Part shown: one piece after another, positions 1 to 10,380 of the stretch
Numbering within the stretch: the first letter of the stretch is position 1
How the letters are laid out: each line of letters begins with the position of its first letter
Source of the DNA: Gigaspora rosea
Taxonomy: Eukaryota > Glomeromycota > Glomeromycetes > Diversisporales > Gigasporaceae
NCBI GenBank assembly: GCA_003550325.1
Contig: QKWP01000135.1
Coordinates: 389,422-453,421, forward strand
Direction of reading: 5' to 3'
Length of the DNA: 64,000 nt
The notes under the pieces: model-generated
The model's input: only the letters and a program-made list of their open reading frames with translations
What the model was told of the DNA's origin: nothing
Database searches by the model: none
Translations under genes and position numbers: made by a program

Positions 1-737
1 TTTATTTTTTTTGTTAACTATATATCTAGTAATTAATATTTTTGTTTTGAGATTAGTGAATATTAATATGAAGTAAAAAAAAATAATCAATTTTGTAAGG
101 TCTTATTGAATGAATAAATTTATACCACAATACCGAAACTTCTTGTATTCCGAATAACTTGTTTAAAGATACTTTGCCACATACTGCACATAGCCCCCAT
201 GTTTTTACATTGTCTATATCCTTGTTTTTTATTCGTGCTTAAATTTCTATTAAGTACAACCAAATCAGTATAATGTTTATGACAAAGTTGATCACTAAGT
301 TTTTATGCTTGCGGGATCTTAAAAAACAGTTGCGAGATCTAGTCTTGTCGAATGTTGTTGACACAGCTGGTCATCTAATTTGAGTTCTACCTTTAAACTT
401 GGAGCAGCTTGACTCTTTAGTTTTAGATAAAAGATCTGGCGCCAGTTTGCGAAATTTTTGCCACATATCACACCTGGCCCTGTATTCTTGCGCGGTGAGC
501 CCTTTGCCATCGTTACTAGTAAAAGTTACACCTAAAAAAAAATTATCGTAGGATCAATGAGGATCTTGAAGCTGAAGTCTTGTTGAATGTAAGCACAAAA
601 TTTCATACCACTATATTAAAAAAAAAAGTGTGGCTTCGAAAAAGTATGTATCACTTTTTATTATTACATTAAACAAATTAACCAATCAGAGGGCAGATAT
701 TCAATAATCACATGGAAATAAATCCGCCCATATGTTT
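1..737. other. AT-rich intergenic DNA without a supported gene
   Basis: I see no convincing gene. A 63-codon minus-strand frame at 319-510 has fairly mixed composition, with a segment ICGKNFANWRQIF. The neighbouring minus-strand stretch around 130-230 reads a loosely similar Cys/Trp pattern. This could be the remnant of a small domain, but I recognise no family and do not call a gene. Confidence 0.4.
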
Positions 738-920
738 TAATTGAAGCTCTCGACTAGCTCTATACTGAAATAGAGCCATTTTTTCAATATTTTTATAAAA
801 ATTTTTAGAACATTAATGATTAATTTTTGAATTTTGATTTTTGTTATTTTTATATATATATTTAAAAACATTGAAAAAATAGCTCTATTTCAGTGTAGAG
901 TTAGTCGAGAGCTTCAATTT
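738..920. repeat. Inverted-repeat (foldback/MITE-like) element
   Basis: The two ends are inverted copies: AATTGAAGCTCTCGACTA at the left is matched by TAGTCGAGAGCTTCAATT at the right. The arms continue inward for about 50 bp through a shared block (CTGAAATAGAGC with CAATATTTTTA-like DNA) around an AT-rich centre. There is no coding capacity. No clear target-site duplication is visible, so the class is open. Confidence 0.7.
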
Positions 921-1440
921 AAAAAAAAAAATTGCATGTTATTTGGTTAATTAGTTATGTCAATAAATGTAAATTATCTTGGTAAAATTTATATCGATTT
1001 TGATATAAATGTGCCCTGATTTATAATTAAGTGATTTAATAATATACTATTGAAGTTTTATTGATTTAAACAATGATTATAAAAATGTATAGCTAAATAT
1101 ATACTAAAAAAATATCATATCCAATAAATTATATTTTTTAAAATAAAAATAAATATTAATATTCATATATAAATTTTATTATTAACTATTTAATTCATAT
1201 TATGATAATATATATTATACATAAATTTTATCGTTATTTACAGTACTTTAATTTATATATATGTAAATTTAATCATTAATTAATTTATCTATCGATATTT
1301 TATAACATATCGTTATCTAATAAATGAATTTGCCATTAGAAAATCCGAAATTAGTGATAATCATCAGTGACCCTGCCTATGTTTGATTTTAATAGGCCAT
1401 TACACACCCTAACGCTACGCGTATGGGCGTTATTCTTGAC
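921..1440. other. AT-rich intergenic DNA
   Basis: This is mostly A/T with no open frame of note. From about 1380 it enters the CTACGCGTATGGGCGTTATT block that recurs between the BTB-TLDc genes, so this is a displaced piece of the same repeated intergenic DNA. Confidence 0.4.
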
Positions 1441-1570
1441 CATTGTTGCAAAAAACTGTGCGGATTTGGACATATAAAATTCTATTTTAGACAAATTTGG
1501 ACATAGGAAATTTTATGTCCATATATCCATGTCCAAATAAAATTTTTATTGTAGCCCGATAACAACACTG
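1441..1570. mobile_element. Short hAT-like MITE, old copy
   Basis: The element starts CATTGTTGCA and ends AACAACACTG, a short imperfect terminal inverted repeat. It is flanked by TTCTTGAC (1433-1440) and TTTTTGAC (1571-1578), an 8-bp duplication with one change. The same element in the same flanking context lies at 17818-17927 with an intact duplication, and a left-truncated copy lies at 22171-22258. The insertion therefore predates duplication of the surrounding unit. Confidence 0.65.
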
Positions 1571-1672
1571 TTTTTGACTATATGCACGTTATTTAGAGTA
1601 CGCTGGGCATTATGTTTAGACAAATAAACCATTTTTCCAAACTTGTTTTGCTAATCTAATTATTTGTTGGAA

Positions 1673-2072
1673 CCAGGGCCGATGATTTTCTGCGGTGATA
1701 AATTGTTAATTCCGTCCGTGACAAATTCAAATTCTGCAAAATTTCCGTGCATTAAAATTCATAATTTCTGCGTGAATTCTGCGTTGGTAATTTATAAATT
1801 CTGTGTTGGTTATATAGAAATCTTGAATATTCTGCAATCAATTTGTCGTTTAGTCTTCGGATTATTTAGGATATTAAGCAGACCATGCTCGTATTTCAGG
1901 TTTATTTATTTTCTACATCGGAACTTTTCGGAAGTTATAATTTTAGAACGTTGTACCTATAAAAAAACTAAATAATTTATAAATCCCTACTTTCTGCGGC
2001 AATTCCGTGTTTACAACCTAATTCCGTGATTTCTGCGGCATTCCGTGAAATGCAGAAAATCATCGGCCCTGG
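1673..2072. mobile_element. 400-bp TIR element with perfect terminal repeats
   Basis: The left end CCAGGGCCGATGATTTTCTG is matched exactly by its reverse complement at the right end; the perfect inverted repeat is 21 bp. The interior repeats variants of TTCTGCGG and ATTCCGTG and has no credible protein. No 8-bp target duplication is visible, and the two flanks match different paralogous contexts. The element may therefore have been a recombination point, or the duplication may have been lost. The CAGGG end suggests hAT-like, but this is unproven. Confidence 0.75.
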
Positions 2073-2287
2073 ACCAGGTATAAATATCATTAAATCCGGG
2101 ACAGAATATTAAAATCATACGACCGATTGATTTTATATAAAATGGTCAATCTGTAATAAAAAAAAATTTGCTATCAGAATCACTGTAAGGTCAGGAGATG
2201 TTAGAAATTATTAAACCAACGTTATCCGGCAAACACATATGATCATGGCGCAATAACGCCTTGATATTTTTTGACTCATTTCGGAAC

Positions 2288-3200
2288 AGTGTTTTGATTT
2301 TCGGACTGATCCAGGATTTACTATCGGGTAATTTTGGCCTTGCCAGCATAGCAGAAGTTCGTTTTGATTGGTTGTTAAGATACCCCGGAAAAAATGTCGA
2401 TCATACCCCGGATAGAGTACCGGACAAAAATTTTATAACTCTCGAACTTTTAAAAAATTAGTCATTACACTCTAAAGACATATTATAAATTTACAATATA
2501 CTAATTCAGTTTTGTATTAACAACTTTAATTTGGATTTTACAAGGGTTTTGTTATTTTTTTCACAATAAATAAATATAAACGTCTACTAAATAACACGTA
2601 CGCGACCATTCCTAACACTACTATTACTATCACTTATTGTGTTATAAACATCATATTCACAAACTATACTTGTACTAAATAAATTATAATCAAAAATATT
2701 AAAATACGGTTTAGAATAATAGTTCAAAATTATACTTTTCGTAAAAAAACACAAACAAACTAGTTGAAGCAGAGTCTTTCAATTTCAACTTACCAATTGC
2801 TTAGACCGCCGTACCACCTTCCGACCTTTCAAAATATTCACCTCTCATCTAGTTTTTGGAACTACTGCATCTTATTGCATCTCAGGTTAAAAAACAATAA
2901 GTTTGAAGGTAAACTACCAACGACTAAAGTTGGTTGTTACGTTTTGTATTACAAAAAAAAAGTTTCATATGACACGACGATTTTTACTATTAAAAGTACT
3001 TTAAAAATTACAATTGACTATATAAAAAAAAGATCGTCACCAATCATATTTATCCTAATAACAGCCAATCAAAACGAGCTTCCGCTATGCTGGCCTTGCC
3101 GAATATCCAGATTATTTGTTTTGATTTTCGGACTGATCCGGAATTAGTTAAAATTCACTATCGGGTAATCTCGTGATGTGTTGGAGGCCTTGCCGAATAT
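2288..3200 (+). repeat. Direct repeat of about 80 bp flanking the TIR element
   Basis: The block TTTTGATTTTCGGACTGATC, followed by CACTATCGGGTAAT and GGCCTTGCC, occurs at about 2290-2343 and again at about 3118-3198. The 749-bp element sits at the end of the first repeat. It is an old tandem duplication of host DNA, later split. Confidence 0.6.
2344..3092. mobile_element. 749-bp non-autonomous TIR element
   Basis: The terminal inverted repeats of about 33 bp start CAGCATAGC and contain TCGTTTTGATTGG; the right arm is the reverse complement with about three mismatches. The element is flanked by GCCTTGC at 2337-2343 and 3093-3099. Removing it restores GGCCTTGCCGAATATC, which occurs uninterrupted about 90 bp further right (around 3185-3200). 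Frames inside (2764-3147) look random. It is probably hAT-like, with a 7 to 8 bp duplication. Confidence 0.7.
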
Positions 3201-3854
3201 CAAATTTTTGAACCAGAACAAAGTACTTAAATTTGTATAAGCAATGAAAAGTAGTAATTAATTACGTTTTTTTTCAATTGTAGGCAATTAAAAATAAAAA
3301 GTGCAATTATTAAATGTTTTCCTGCAAAAAATTTCTTTATTTTGAGGATTTCAATTTTCATATTTACCAGTATTAACTGGAACAGGTTTTAAATAAAAAT
3401 TCTTAACCATTATAATTGGATGTTTAATAAATAAAACTTTTTTTTAAAAAAAAAAATTACCAAAAAAAAAGAAAATTACCTTTGTGCTATCATTTTTAAC
3501 ACTTTGGAGCAGCTTTTTTTCGCAATACTGTTTCATTATTATTAATCATACTTGGCTCAGAAATGTCATTTTTCTTCATTTTACCAGTCCCAGATGAAAT
3601 TGCATTCGTTTTGAGATTACTACTCAAGCTCTTGATTTGGGCATTAAAAAAAAAAACTTTTGAAGTATACTTTTATAATATGTATAGTATAAAGTGAAAG
3701 AAATTTGTTTTTTAAAAAAAATAACACCCGAAGAATTTTTTTTTCGCTCATTTGAAAAAAATTTTCTTTTTTATTAAATTATCTTTGTTTTGATCTAAAG
3801 TCTATATATAGAGGGGGGATGATCGGGCCATGATCATAAATTGCCGGATAACAC
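3101..3854. other. AT-rich intergenic DNA
   Basis: Long A and T runs, with no frame or repeat I can support apart from the end of the direct repeat described above. Confidence 0.4.
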
Positions 3855-4003
3855 CAATATTGGGCAAATTGATGAACATCGATGAATTTTGGCTCAAACA
3901 GTCAAATGATTGGCGGACACGTGCCGCGAAGCGGCACGTGTCCGCCAATCATTTGCCTGTTTGAGCCAAAATCACGATATTCATCAATTTTTGCCCAATA
4001 TTG
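3855..4003. repeat. Near-perfect 149-bp palindrome with GC-rich core
   Basis: The arms CAATATTGGGCAAA ... TTTGCCCAATATTG are nearly perfect inverses all the way to the middle. The central stem GGACACGTGCCGC/GCGGCACGTGTCC is joined by a three-base GAA loop. The core GCGAAGC is the sequence known to form an unusually stable DNA mini-hairpin. It stands out as GC-rich in AT-rich DNA. No gene or target duplication is seen, and it is probably a foldback or minimal TIR element. Confidence 0.85.
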
Positions 4004-5421
4004 TATACTTATCTTAAGAGATTACTACTAGGCTAATGCATAGCATTATATGTCCGGAGCCCATCATATGAAGTTCATCATATTACACAAACGCGTTAAT
4101 ATGCATATGTTGGTAACATTAAAGCACAAATATAGACACGCGTGCGGACAGACAAAAAATTTCCAAATTCAAGTATATCAAAAAGTAAAATTTGTCAAGA
4201 TTTTTACAATTGAAGCACATCAGGAAAGTAATTTTTGTATCACTTTGCATAGACACTAATTGACCGTCGCTACGCTCCGGCCAATAATTGTCCTCACTAT
4301 GCATTTACATTTCTTAGATATGCGTCGCATATAATACAGCAAACAGAATATTCCAAACCAATTTATAAAAGCATTAATATGAATATTGCAAAGGAAAACA
4401 TCACAAAATTTTCACTGTATCAAAACTTATAAAAATTGTGCAACAACACGTATTATGTAATTGAATTATACGTACGTGCATACTTATCAGAACACTGATA
4501 ATATAGTTATAAATTACATAATTATTCGGATAATATTTGTCACTTAACGAATATTTGAACTTGATTCGGATACAATCTTATTCGAATAGGAAATCTCGTG
4601 AGTAAATTTTTTGATATTTTTTTGGCTTTATATTATAGACAACTAATAATTTAACTTTGCAAATTTTCTATATAATAAATTATTCATGTTAATTTAATCT
4701 CAAAAGTACAATTTTATTATTGATTCTTTTTTTAGTCAAATTTGTCATTTATTTTACTGTACTGTCGCGAAATAACGTCCAACTGCACGTTATTTAGAGT
4801 ACGCGTATGGGATTTATTTTGACAAACATTTTTTCCAAGCTTGCTTGCTAAATCTGATTATTTGTTGGATCCTTTATATGGATGTGCGTTATTTCGGGAC
4901 GCGTATGGACGCCATTTTGAAACTATTTTTAGGGTATGATTTCCTAAATAACGTCCATTCCCGTTATTTCGCGACAATATGGTACGGTAATTGGATTCAT
5001 ATTTAAGAAAAAAGAACACAATGTATAAGTTTTGATTAAAAAAACTTTATACAATATACTGTAAATTGTTTCGTAATTCAATATATTTATCAGGGCTTTA
5101 TGATTAAATTCGTTATACCGAAGCGTTTTGAAGCGACAACATTGTTATAATAACAGAATTGGTTTATCAAGATTCATTATATCGAGATTACCGGTATACT
5201 GTATTTATAAAATAGATAAAAAACATTCACATTCCAAAATGCTATGAACATCCAAAATAATGTAAATGCTATAAGATTTTGAGATTTATTAATACAAAAG
5301 GTTCACTAATTTTCGTGATTAAACAATGGTCGAGATAAAATTATTGAAATTGCTATTATTTTTAGACTTTTGATTTGTATAAACAATTATTTCTACACAT
5401 TAAGTATTAAATTCATTTGAT
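4004..5421. other. Intergenic DNA shared between array units
   Basis: There is no gene here. From about 4600 the sequence closely matches 13320-14150, the tract 3' of another BTB-TLDc copy. This shows that the duplicated unit includes at least 800 bp beyond the stop codon. It contains the TA-flanked element at 4762-4977. Confidence 0.6.
4762..4977. mobile_element. Tc1/mariner-like MITE (TA-flanked), best copy
   Basis: The ends are CTGTCGCGAAATAACG and CGTTATTTCGCGACAA, a 16-bp inverted repeat with one mismatch, with TA directly outside both ends as expected for Tc1/mariner insertion. It carries ACGCGTATGG blocks and no ORF. Related copies lie at 13462-13682 (right end deleted), 17745-18145 (with a hAT MITE inside), 22129-22436, and about 9790-9971 (left end lost). 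Confidence 0.7.
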
Positions 5422-6913
5422 TCATTTATTATGAATCTGAAATATTTCATATTCGTTTAAAGAAAAGTTAGCCGAAACAGGTCTAATCTGCTTTTCGTAT
5501 GAACGCATAATATAATAGCCGTATTTTTCAACATTATTATATTCAATAATAAGGTCATCAAAGTTTACACCAGAATTAAAACGAGAATAAATAGCTTTAT
5601 CTGGATTTCGTACTCGACTTAGAATAGATGATTTAATGTTACCATTTTTCAATGTAAAAATGAAACTATTTTCGCATCTTGTGCGTGTATGATTTTTTGA
5701 TTTGTCCCAAGCGAGGGGATTGTAACCACCAAGAATTTCATCAGTGTCTTTAACTTTTATAACTGTAACGGTATTTAGTTGCTTATCACATAACTTCCAA
5801 AAAGAGTCTGGACTAAACCCATCTTTGCTTCCTCGAAGAAGTAATTTAAATTCATAGGGAATGTTTGCAATATCATACGTTTCAGTTTTCTTATCAATCC
5901 ATGTGGCAATTTCAGCTTTATGTTCTTCTGTAATAACTGTTGAAAATGGTTCTATTGTTCTTGTTGGCAGTGTTGATTTTAAAATAATACGAGGTGGCAG
6001 AACTGTTGATGAAATTTGTTTGTTTGGAGCAATGAATTTATTAGATAGATCTTTCCAAAGATTTTTTTCAAGAAGTTTTTTATATGGACGTACACTATCA
6101 ATAACATCTTCCCCAGGAATTTGAAAATAACGAATATGAGGTAGGCAATTTTTAAAGTAGTTTTTACATTCTGAAAATTTTCTTGAGACCAGTTTGCAGG
6201 ATTAGATGGTAATCCTGGATTCTTTGCGACACCCCATTTAATTACATAATTCCAAACTTCTACTTCTTTTAATTGTAAATCATCACGTTTGATAAGTGAA
6301 ATTAGTGCATTTTCTTGAAGTGAAGTAAAAATCTTCTGAATCAAAGATGATATTTGGATATTTTGTTGCGATGTTATTACACCATTTTTGTAATTCTTGG
6401 AGTTTATTAATTTCGAAACTTGTAGACATAAGCAAAATGTGAACGTAACCAATGTGCCTCTACTTCAATCAAATGAGTCTCAAGGTGCATTATTAATTCT
6501 TCAAGAAGAAGGTCACAAGCAATTAACATAATGTCAAAAGTAGATGATGCATCAAGGTTTTCTATCCGTAAATATACCTTAAATTCAATTATTTTATTAA
6601 ATAACCTAAATTTATTCATAATATATATAGTATTAAATTGATATAATAATAGTTTACCTGATAACAATTTCAAAATGTTGAATTGAAATATTTTGCTTTA
6701 AATTGATTCTTAAAATATTATTGACTCTTTGTTTACAAGTTCGTTACGAAAATATGGAGATCTATATTTCAAGATAGCAGAATGTGTTTTGAATTTTTTA
6801 ATATCTGGAGATTTACCAACTTCAATAATAACATTATAATCATCTCCATTTTCAAGAAGTTGAATATAATTATTTGAAAGGTTTTCAAAAAATTTGCTTA
6901 TCATTGTTGCCAT
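5422..6913 (-). pseudogene. BTB-BACK-TLDc protein gene, copy 1, frameshifted
   Basis: This is a clear relative of the intact copies at 14154, 18735 and 23030. Exon 1 (from 6913) reads the BTB N-terminus MATMISKFFENLSNNY but loses one base in the KESNN codons, so it stops at once. The intron and donor are still recognisable. Exon 2 has a 13-bp deletion near its start, a 5-bp deletion around 6420, an extra A in the A-run near 6329, and a lost T near 6153. Between these breaks, BACK and TLDc segments remain readable (GGYNPLAW around 5700). The C-terminal peptide is the variant also seen in copy 3's DNA (IRPVSANFSLNEYEIFQIHNK region) and ends at TGA 5422-5424. It cannot give a full protein unless the assembly is wrong at several sites. 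Confidence 0.85.
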
Positions 6914-6951
6914 GAGTAATAGATGTAACGGTAAGTATAACAGACAAATTT

Positions 6952-7015
6952 TTTATTTTTTTTTCAAGGGAGGTCTTTCCTCTATCTCTTTATTGATTTA
7001 ATCATAATTATTTAC
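6952..7015 (-). repeat. Possible 3'-tail remnant of a LINE
   Basis: A T-run followed by GGGAGGTCTTTCCTCTATCTC and an AT-rich stretch resembles the 3' end of the large LINE (T-run then GAGAGGTCTATCCTCTAATA, at 28071 and 30387). It may be a short 5'-truncated insertion just upstream of BTB copy 1. The similarity is short. Confidence 0.4.
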
Positions 7016-7020
7016 ATATA

Positions 7021-7810
7021 TGGGCAATGGACTAGGAAAACCCGTCTTTGACACTTTTTTATCAATTTCAAGATTTTTGATTCAAATTAAAGTTCCGGTT
7101 TATATCTATGTATTTCGCTTTTTACCTACGTTAATATAATAATTTATCAAGATATTTTAACTACTAATTTTTTAACGATCGTGTTCTAAAAATAGATTTA
7201 CAACCAAAGATTGACGAGTTACAAGTCACAACGTGATACAGCAGTAAGACCAACCAATCAGGCGGGTGCCACAGGGTCACGTGCCACATGCGCAAGCCAC
7301 CTAAAACTAGGCCATAAATACCAAGACTTCAAAACTAACAAACTCTGTCCTGAAATTTTGGAAGTGCCTTTTTGCCTCACCCTAACCCTTCGAACAAACA
7401 CCTGATTCTGCTATTTTAACAGCCGGCTTGCTGCGGCAGGCGGGAAACCACCGGCTGAATAATATAACACCTGGTCTGTTACTGCGGTTCCCGGCGCAAT
7501 TACTATTGCTAACCTTCGGGAAACCAACGTTTCAGTCCTATTAGCAACCACCATGCTGGTCTACTCTTGCTTTATTTAATTATTTATAATAAAATATCCC
7601 TGGCTCTTAACCCCAGTCAGTTTAAGCCCAAACTGAAGTGCTTGCCAATGTTTTTCGAGTTATTTTATTGGTCAGATTACACGAGATTTGGATATATCAA
7701 GCGCTTGAATTTTGGAAATTATAAGTTTTGGAAATTACAAATTTTAGACAAAACAATTTTCACCTCTTTTCTTGTTCGAATTAAAGTATACATTATTTTG
7801 ATTTCAAAAG
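7021..7810. other. Intergenic DNA with a GC-richer island
   Basis: Around 7255-7540 the base composition is clearly less AT-rich (for example CAGGCGGGTGCCACAGGG and CGGCTTGCTGCGGCAGGCGG). Two translated frames here look random. It could be the 5' flank of the decayed gene that follows or foreign repeat DNA; I cannot assign it. Confidence 0.35.
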
Positions 7811-9048
7811 ATGAGAAATAAGGCACTTTGCAAATGGCTACGCTCAGGTGTAGTTATTCAAAACATGAAAACCTCTCTAGAGTCTACCCTAGACTCGTTA
7901 TTCCAAATTTGTAAATTAAACATTTCGCGTGAAAAATTTTCAAACACACTGAAAAATATTATTACTAATGACAAAACTTTCAGAGATGAACATCCACAAC
8001 TGAGTAATTGGTATAAACCCACCAAAGAAATCAAAGACAAAAACACCATTCGCAATTTTTAAAAAGACTCGTGTATATTGTGAGAACATAGTCGAAAATA
8101 CGCGTAATTCTAATGTCATTGAAAATCTGGTTAACATCAATAATCACTTCAATATTGAGAATAACGAAAGCAACATCGAAAGTTTTGAAATAGAGACTGA
8201 TAATGAAAGTCATTATAATTATATTAATGTTGAAAGCCAAAGCCCCGCGATCATTCTCCTCCGCCCAACTGCATTGAAAGCCCATTCTCCTCCGCCTGTA
8301 AGACGAATATATTCTTTTTCAGAAGCCGAACAAGGTGCAGTTGTCGAATCGTTTACAACAATCGCAGAGAAAACTATAATTTCCTTGTAAAGTATGAAAA
8401 TCAAATCCCTGATACAATCGTGGAAAATTTTGCTAAAAGCAAAAACCACCCATTAGCACGGATTTCAGAAATGCAGATATTTTATCAATACTGAATTTTA
8501 TTATAGAAAACATCAAAATTTTTCAAAGAGCATCGGCATTCCATGGGCTTCATAAAGCCAATCCAAAAAATCTTTTAACCGACTTTAAAAGTAAAGTACA
8601 CCATAAGAATGCGCATGGAATTGTAGACAGTAATAAAGGTCGATGGTGCGACTTCGATTTGCAACTTGTCGCACAGTTAACGTGTGAAGTAGTTGCATGT
8701 ATCGGAAACAATCATGAGACAGCATACACTATGAAAGAAAGATTTGATGATGAACTTCGACATCGTTGGTCAAATACATCTACGGACAATCCTGCCAATT
8801 TCTTTATGAATATTCACAGTGAAAGACGCTTCTTAAAACGAAAATTTGATGATACGGATCTCGATTCTATGACAGATTTCGTACTAAAAGCACTTGATAA
8901 GGTCGGTGAGCAAGAAATTGACGACAAACAAAGAATTATAAAATTATCATTGGATGAGGACGAAACTTTATCAAAAATTTGGAAGACGGCAATGATTAAG
9001 AAAAATGAATCAGAACAAATCAAAAAATCTTACAAATTCATTGTTTAA
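7811..9048 (+). pseudogene. Decayed protein gene of unknown family
   Basis: Several protein-like stretches follow each other on the plus strand in different frames. 7811-8062 ends in the PTKEIKDK region. The next frame runs from about 8015 to 8394 with a long acidic Asn/Glu-rich part. A third covers about 8350-8494 (NFLVKYENQIPDTIVENFA). The last is open from about 8466 to the stop at 9048 (RWCDFDLQLVAQLTCEVVA, then a charged helical C-terminus). Composition and codon use look coding throughout, while the frame changes lack convincing splice pairs. One GTAAAG donor near 8387 and a TATAG acceptor near 8504 are present but out of phase. I do not recognise the family. A multi-intron gene with unusual sites is the alternative. 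Confidence 0.55.
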
Positions 9049-10380
9049 TACAGTAAGAATTCAATTTAATTATCCTTTTATGCACAAATCCTTACAATTA
9101 TTATTAATTATTTCAATTCTTTCAGAATTTAAGCTTTAATATCGATGATTAAGTGTCAATAATGAACGTATTTTGTACCTCATTGATCTTCCTAATATGT
9201 AATTTCATTCGGTTAAAATATTTTCTATCATATGAAATTTATTTTTTCCAACATCCAAGTTCAAATTTCTAGTTGAACTTAGCTGCCACTGGTGATGCTT
9301 TTTCAGAGTAGTGAAGAATTTTACAAAAAAATGATAAAAACTTTCTTCTTTATTATTATTATTTTTCCACTTTAATTAGAACATTGCGAAAAAATAAACA
9401 TAGCTACTTTGAAATAGTCTGACGCAACGTTTTCAATTGAGAAAAATAAGCACAATAATTGTGTTTTAATTTTGCTTATAAAAATCTGATCATAATAAAA
9501 TTACCAATATAGCCGACATAGTTTTGATTATGTAGTTGATTTATCACCCTAATATAGCATACATATTTTGTAAGCACAATGAGTTTTCATTCATTTATTT
9601 TATAGTGAACTCTAAGATTTCTCAATCACAGTTCTAGCATACCAATGTAGATATAGGACTCAAATTTTTTTAGTTAGAATTGATTATCCGAAATAATCTA
9701 TACAAATATGATACAAAATTGTGTGTCTGGATTTATAGGCTGCCAATGTTACCGAAGGCAGCCCTCTGCCGCAACAGTATGAGGCTAACAGCCGATTATG
9801 GGAGTTATTTTGACAAATCTAACATTTTTCCCAAGCTTGCTTACTAAATCTATTTATTTGTTGAAGCCCTTGATTATTTCTAGGACGCGCATGGGCGTTA
9901 TTTTGAAACTATGCAGCTATATAGAGGGCACGATTTCCTAAATAACGTCCATTCCTGTTATTTCGCGACAATATTGTAATTGGATTCATATTTAAGAAAA
10001 AAGAATGCAATATAATATATAATTTTTGATTAAAGAAAAAACTTTATACACCAATGTCATTATACAATATTTACAATATACTGTAAATTGTTTCGTAATT
10101 CAATATATTTATCAGAGTTTTATGATTTAAATTCGTGTTTTGAAGCGACAACATATATAAAGATTACCGGTATATTATATTTATAAAGTTAACATTCCAA
10201 ACGGCTATGAACATCTAAAATGCCATTAAAATAATGTAAATGCTATAAGATTTTGAGATTCATTAATACAAAAGTTTCACTAATTTTCGTGATTAAACAA
10301 TAGTTGAAATAAAATTATTGAAATTGCTATTATTTTTAGACTTTTAATTTGTATAAACAAGTCTTATAAATTCATTTGAT
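9049..10380. other. Intergenic DNA, partly shared with array units
   Basis: No gene is seen. From about 9790 it carries a degraded right half of the TA-flanked CGTTATTTCGCGACAA element (ending 9971). It then has the 3' flank common to all BTB-TLDc copies, leading to the stop codon of copy 2 at 10381. Confidence 0.5.

Noticed and set aside
8387..8504. An intron repairing the frame of the unknown gene at 7811-9048
   Set aside because: The GTAAAG donor and TATAG acceptor with a good branch-like TACTGAAT exist, but the joined phase reads into a stop.
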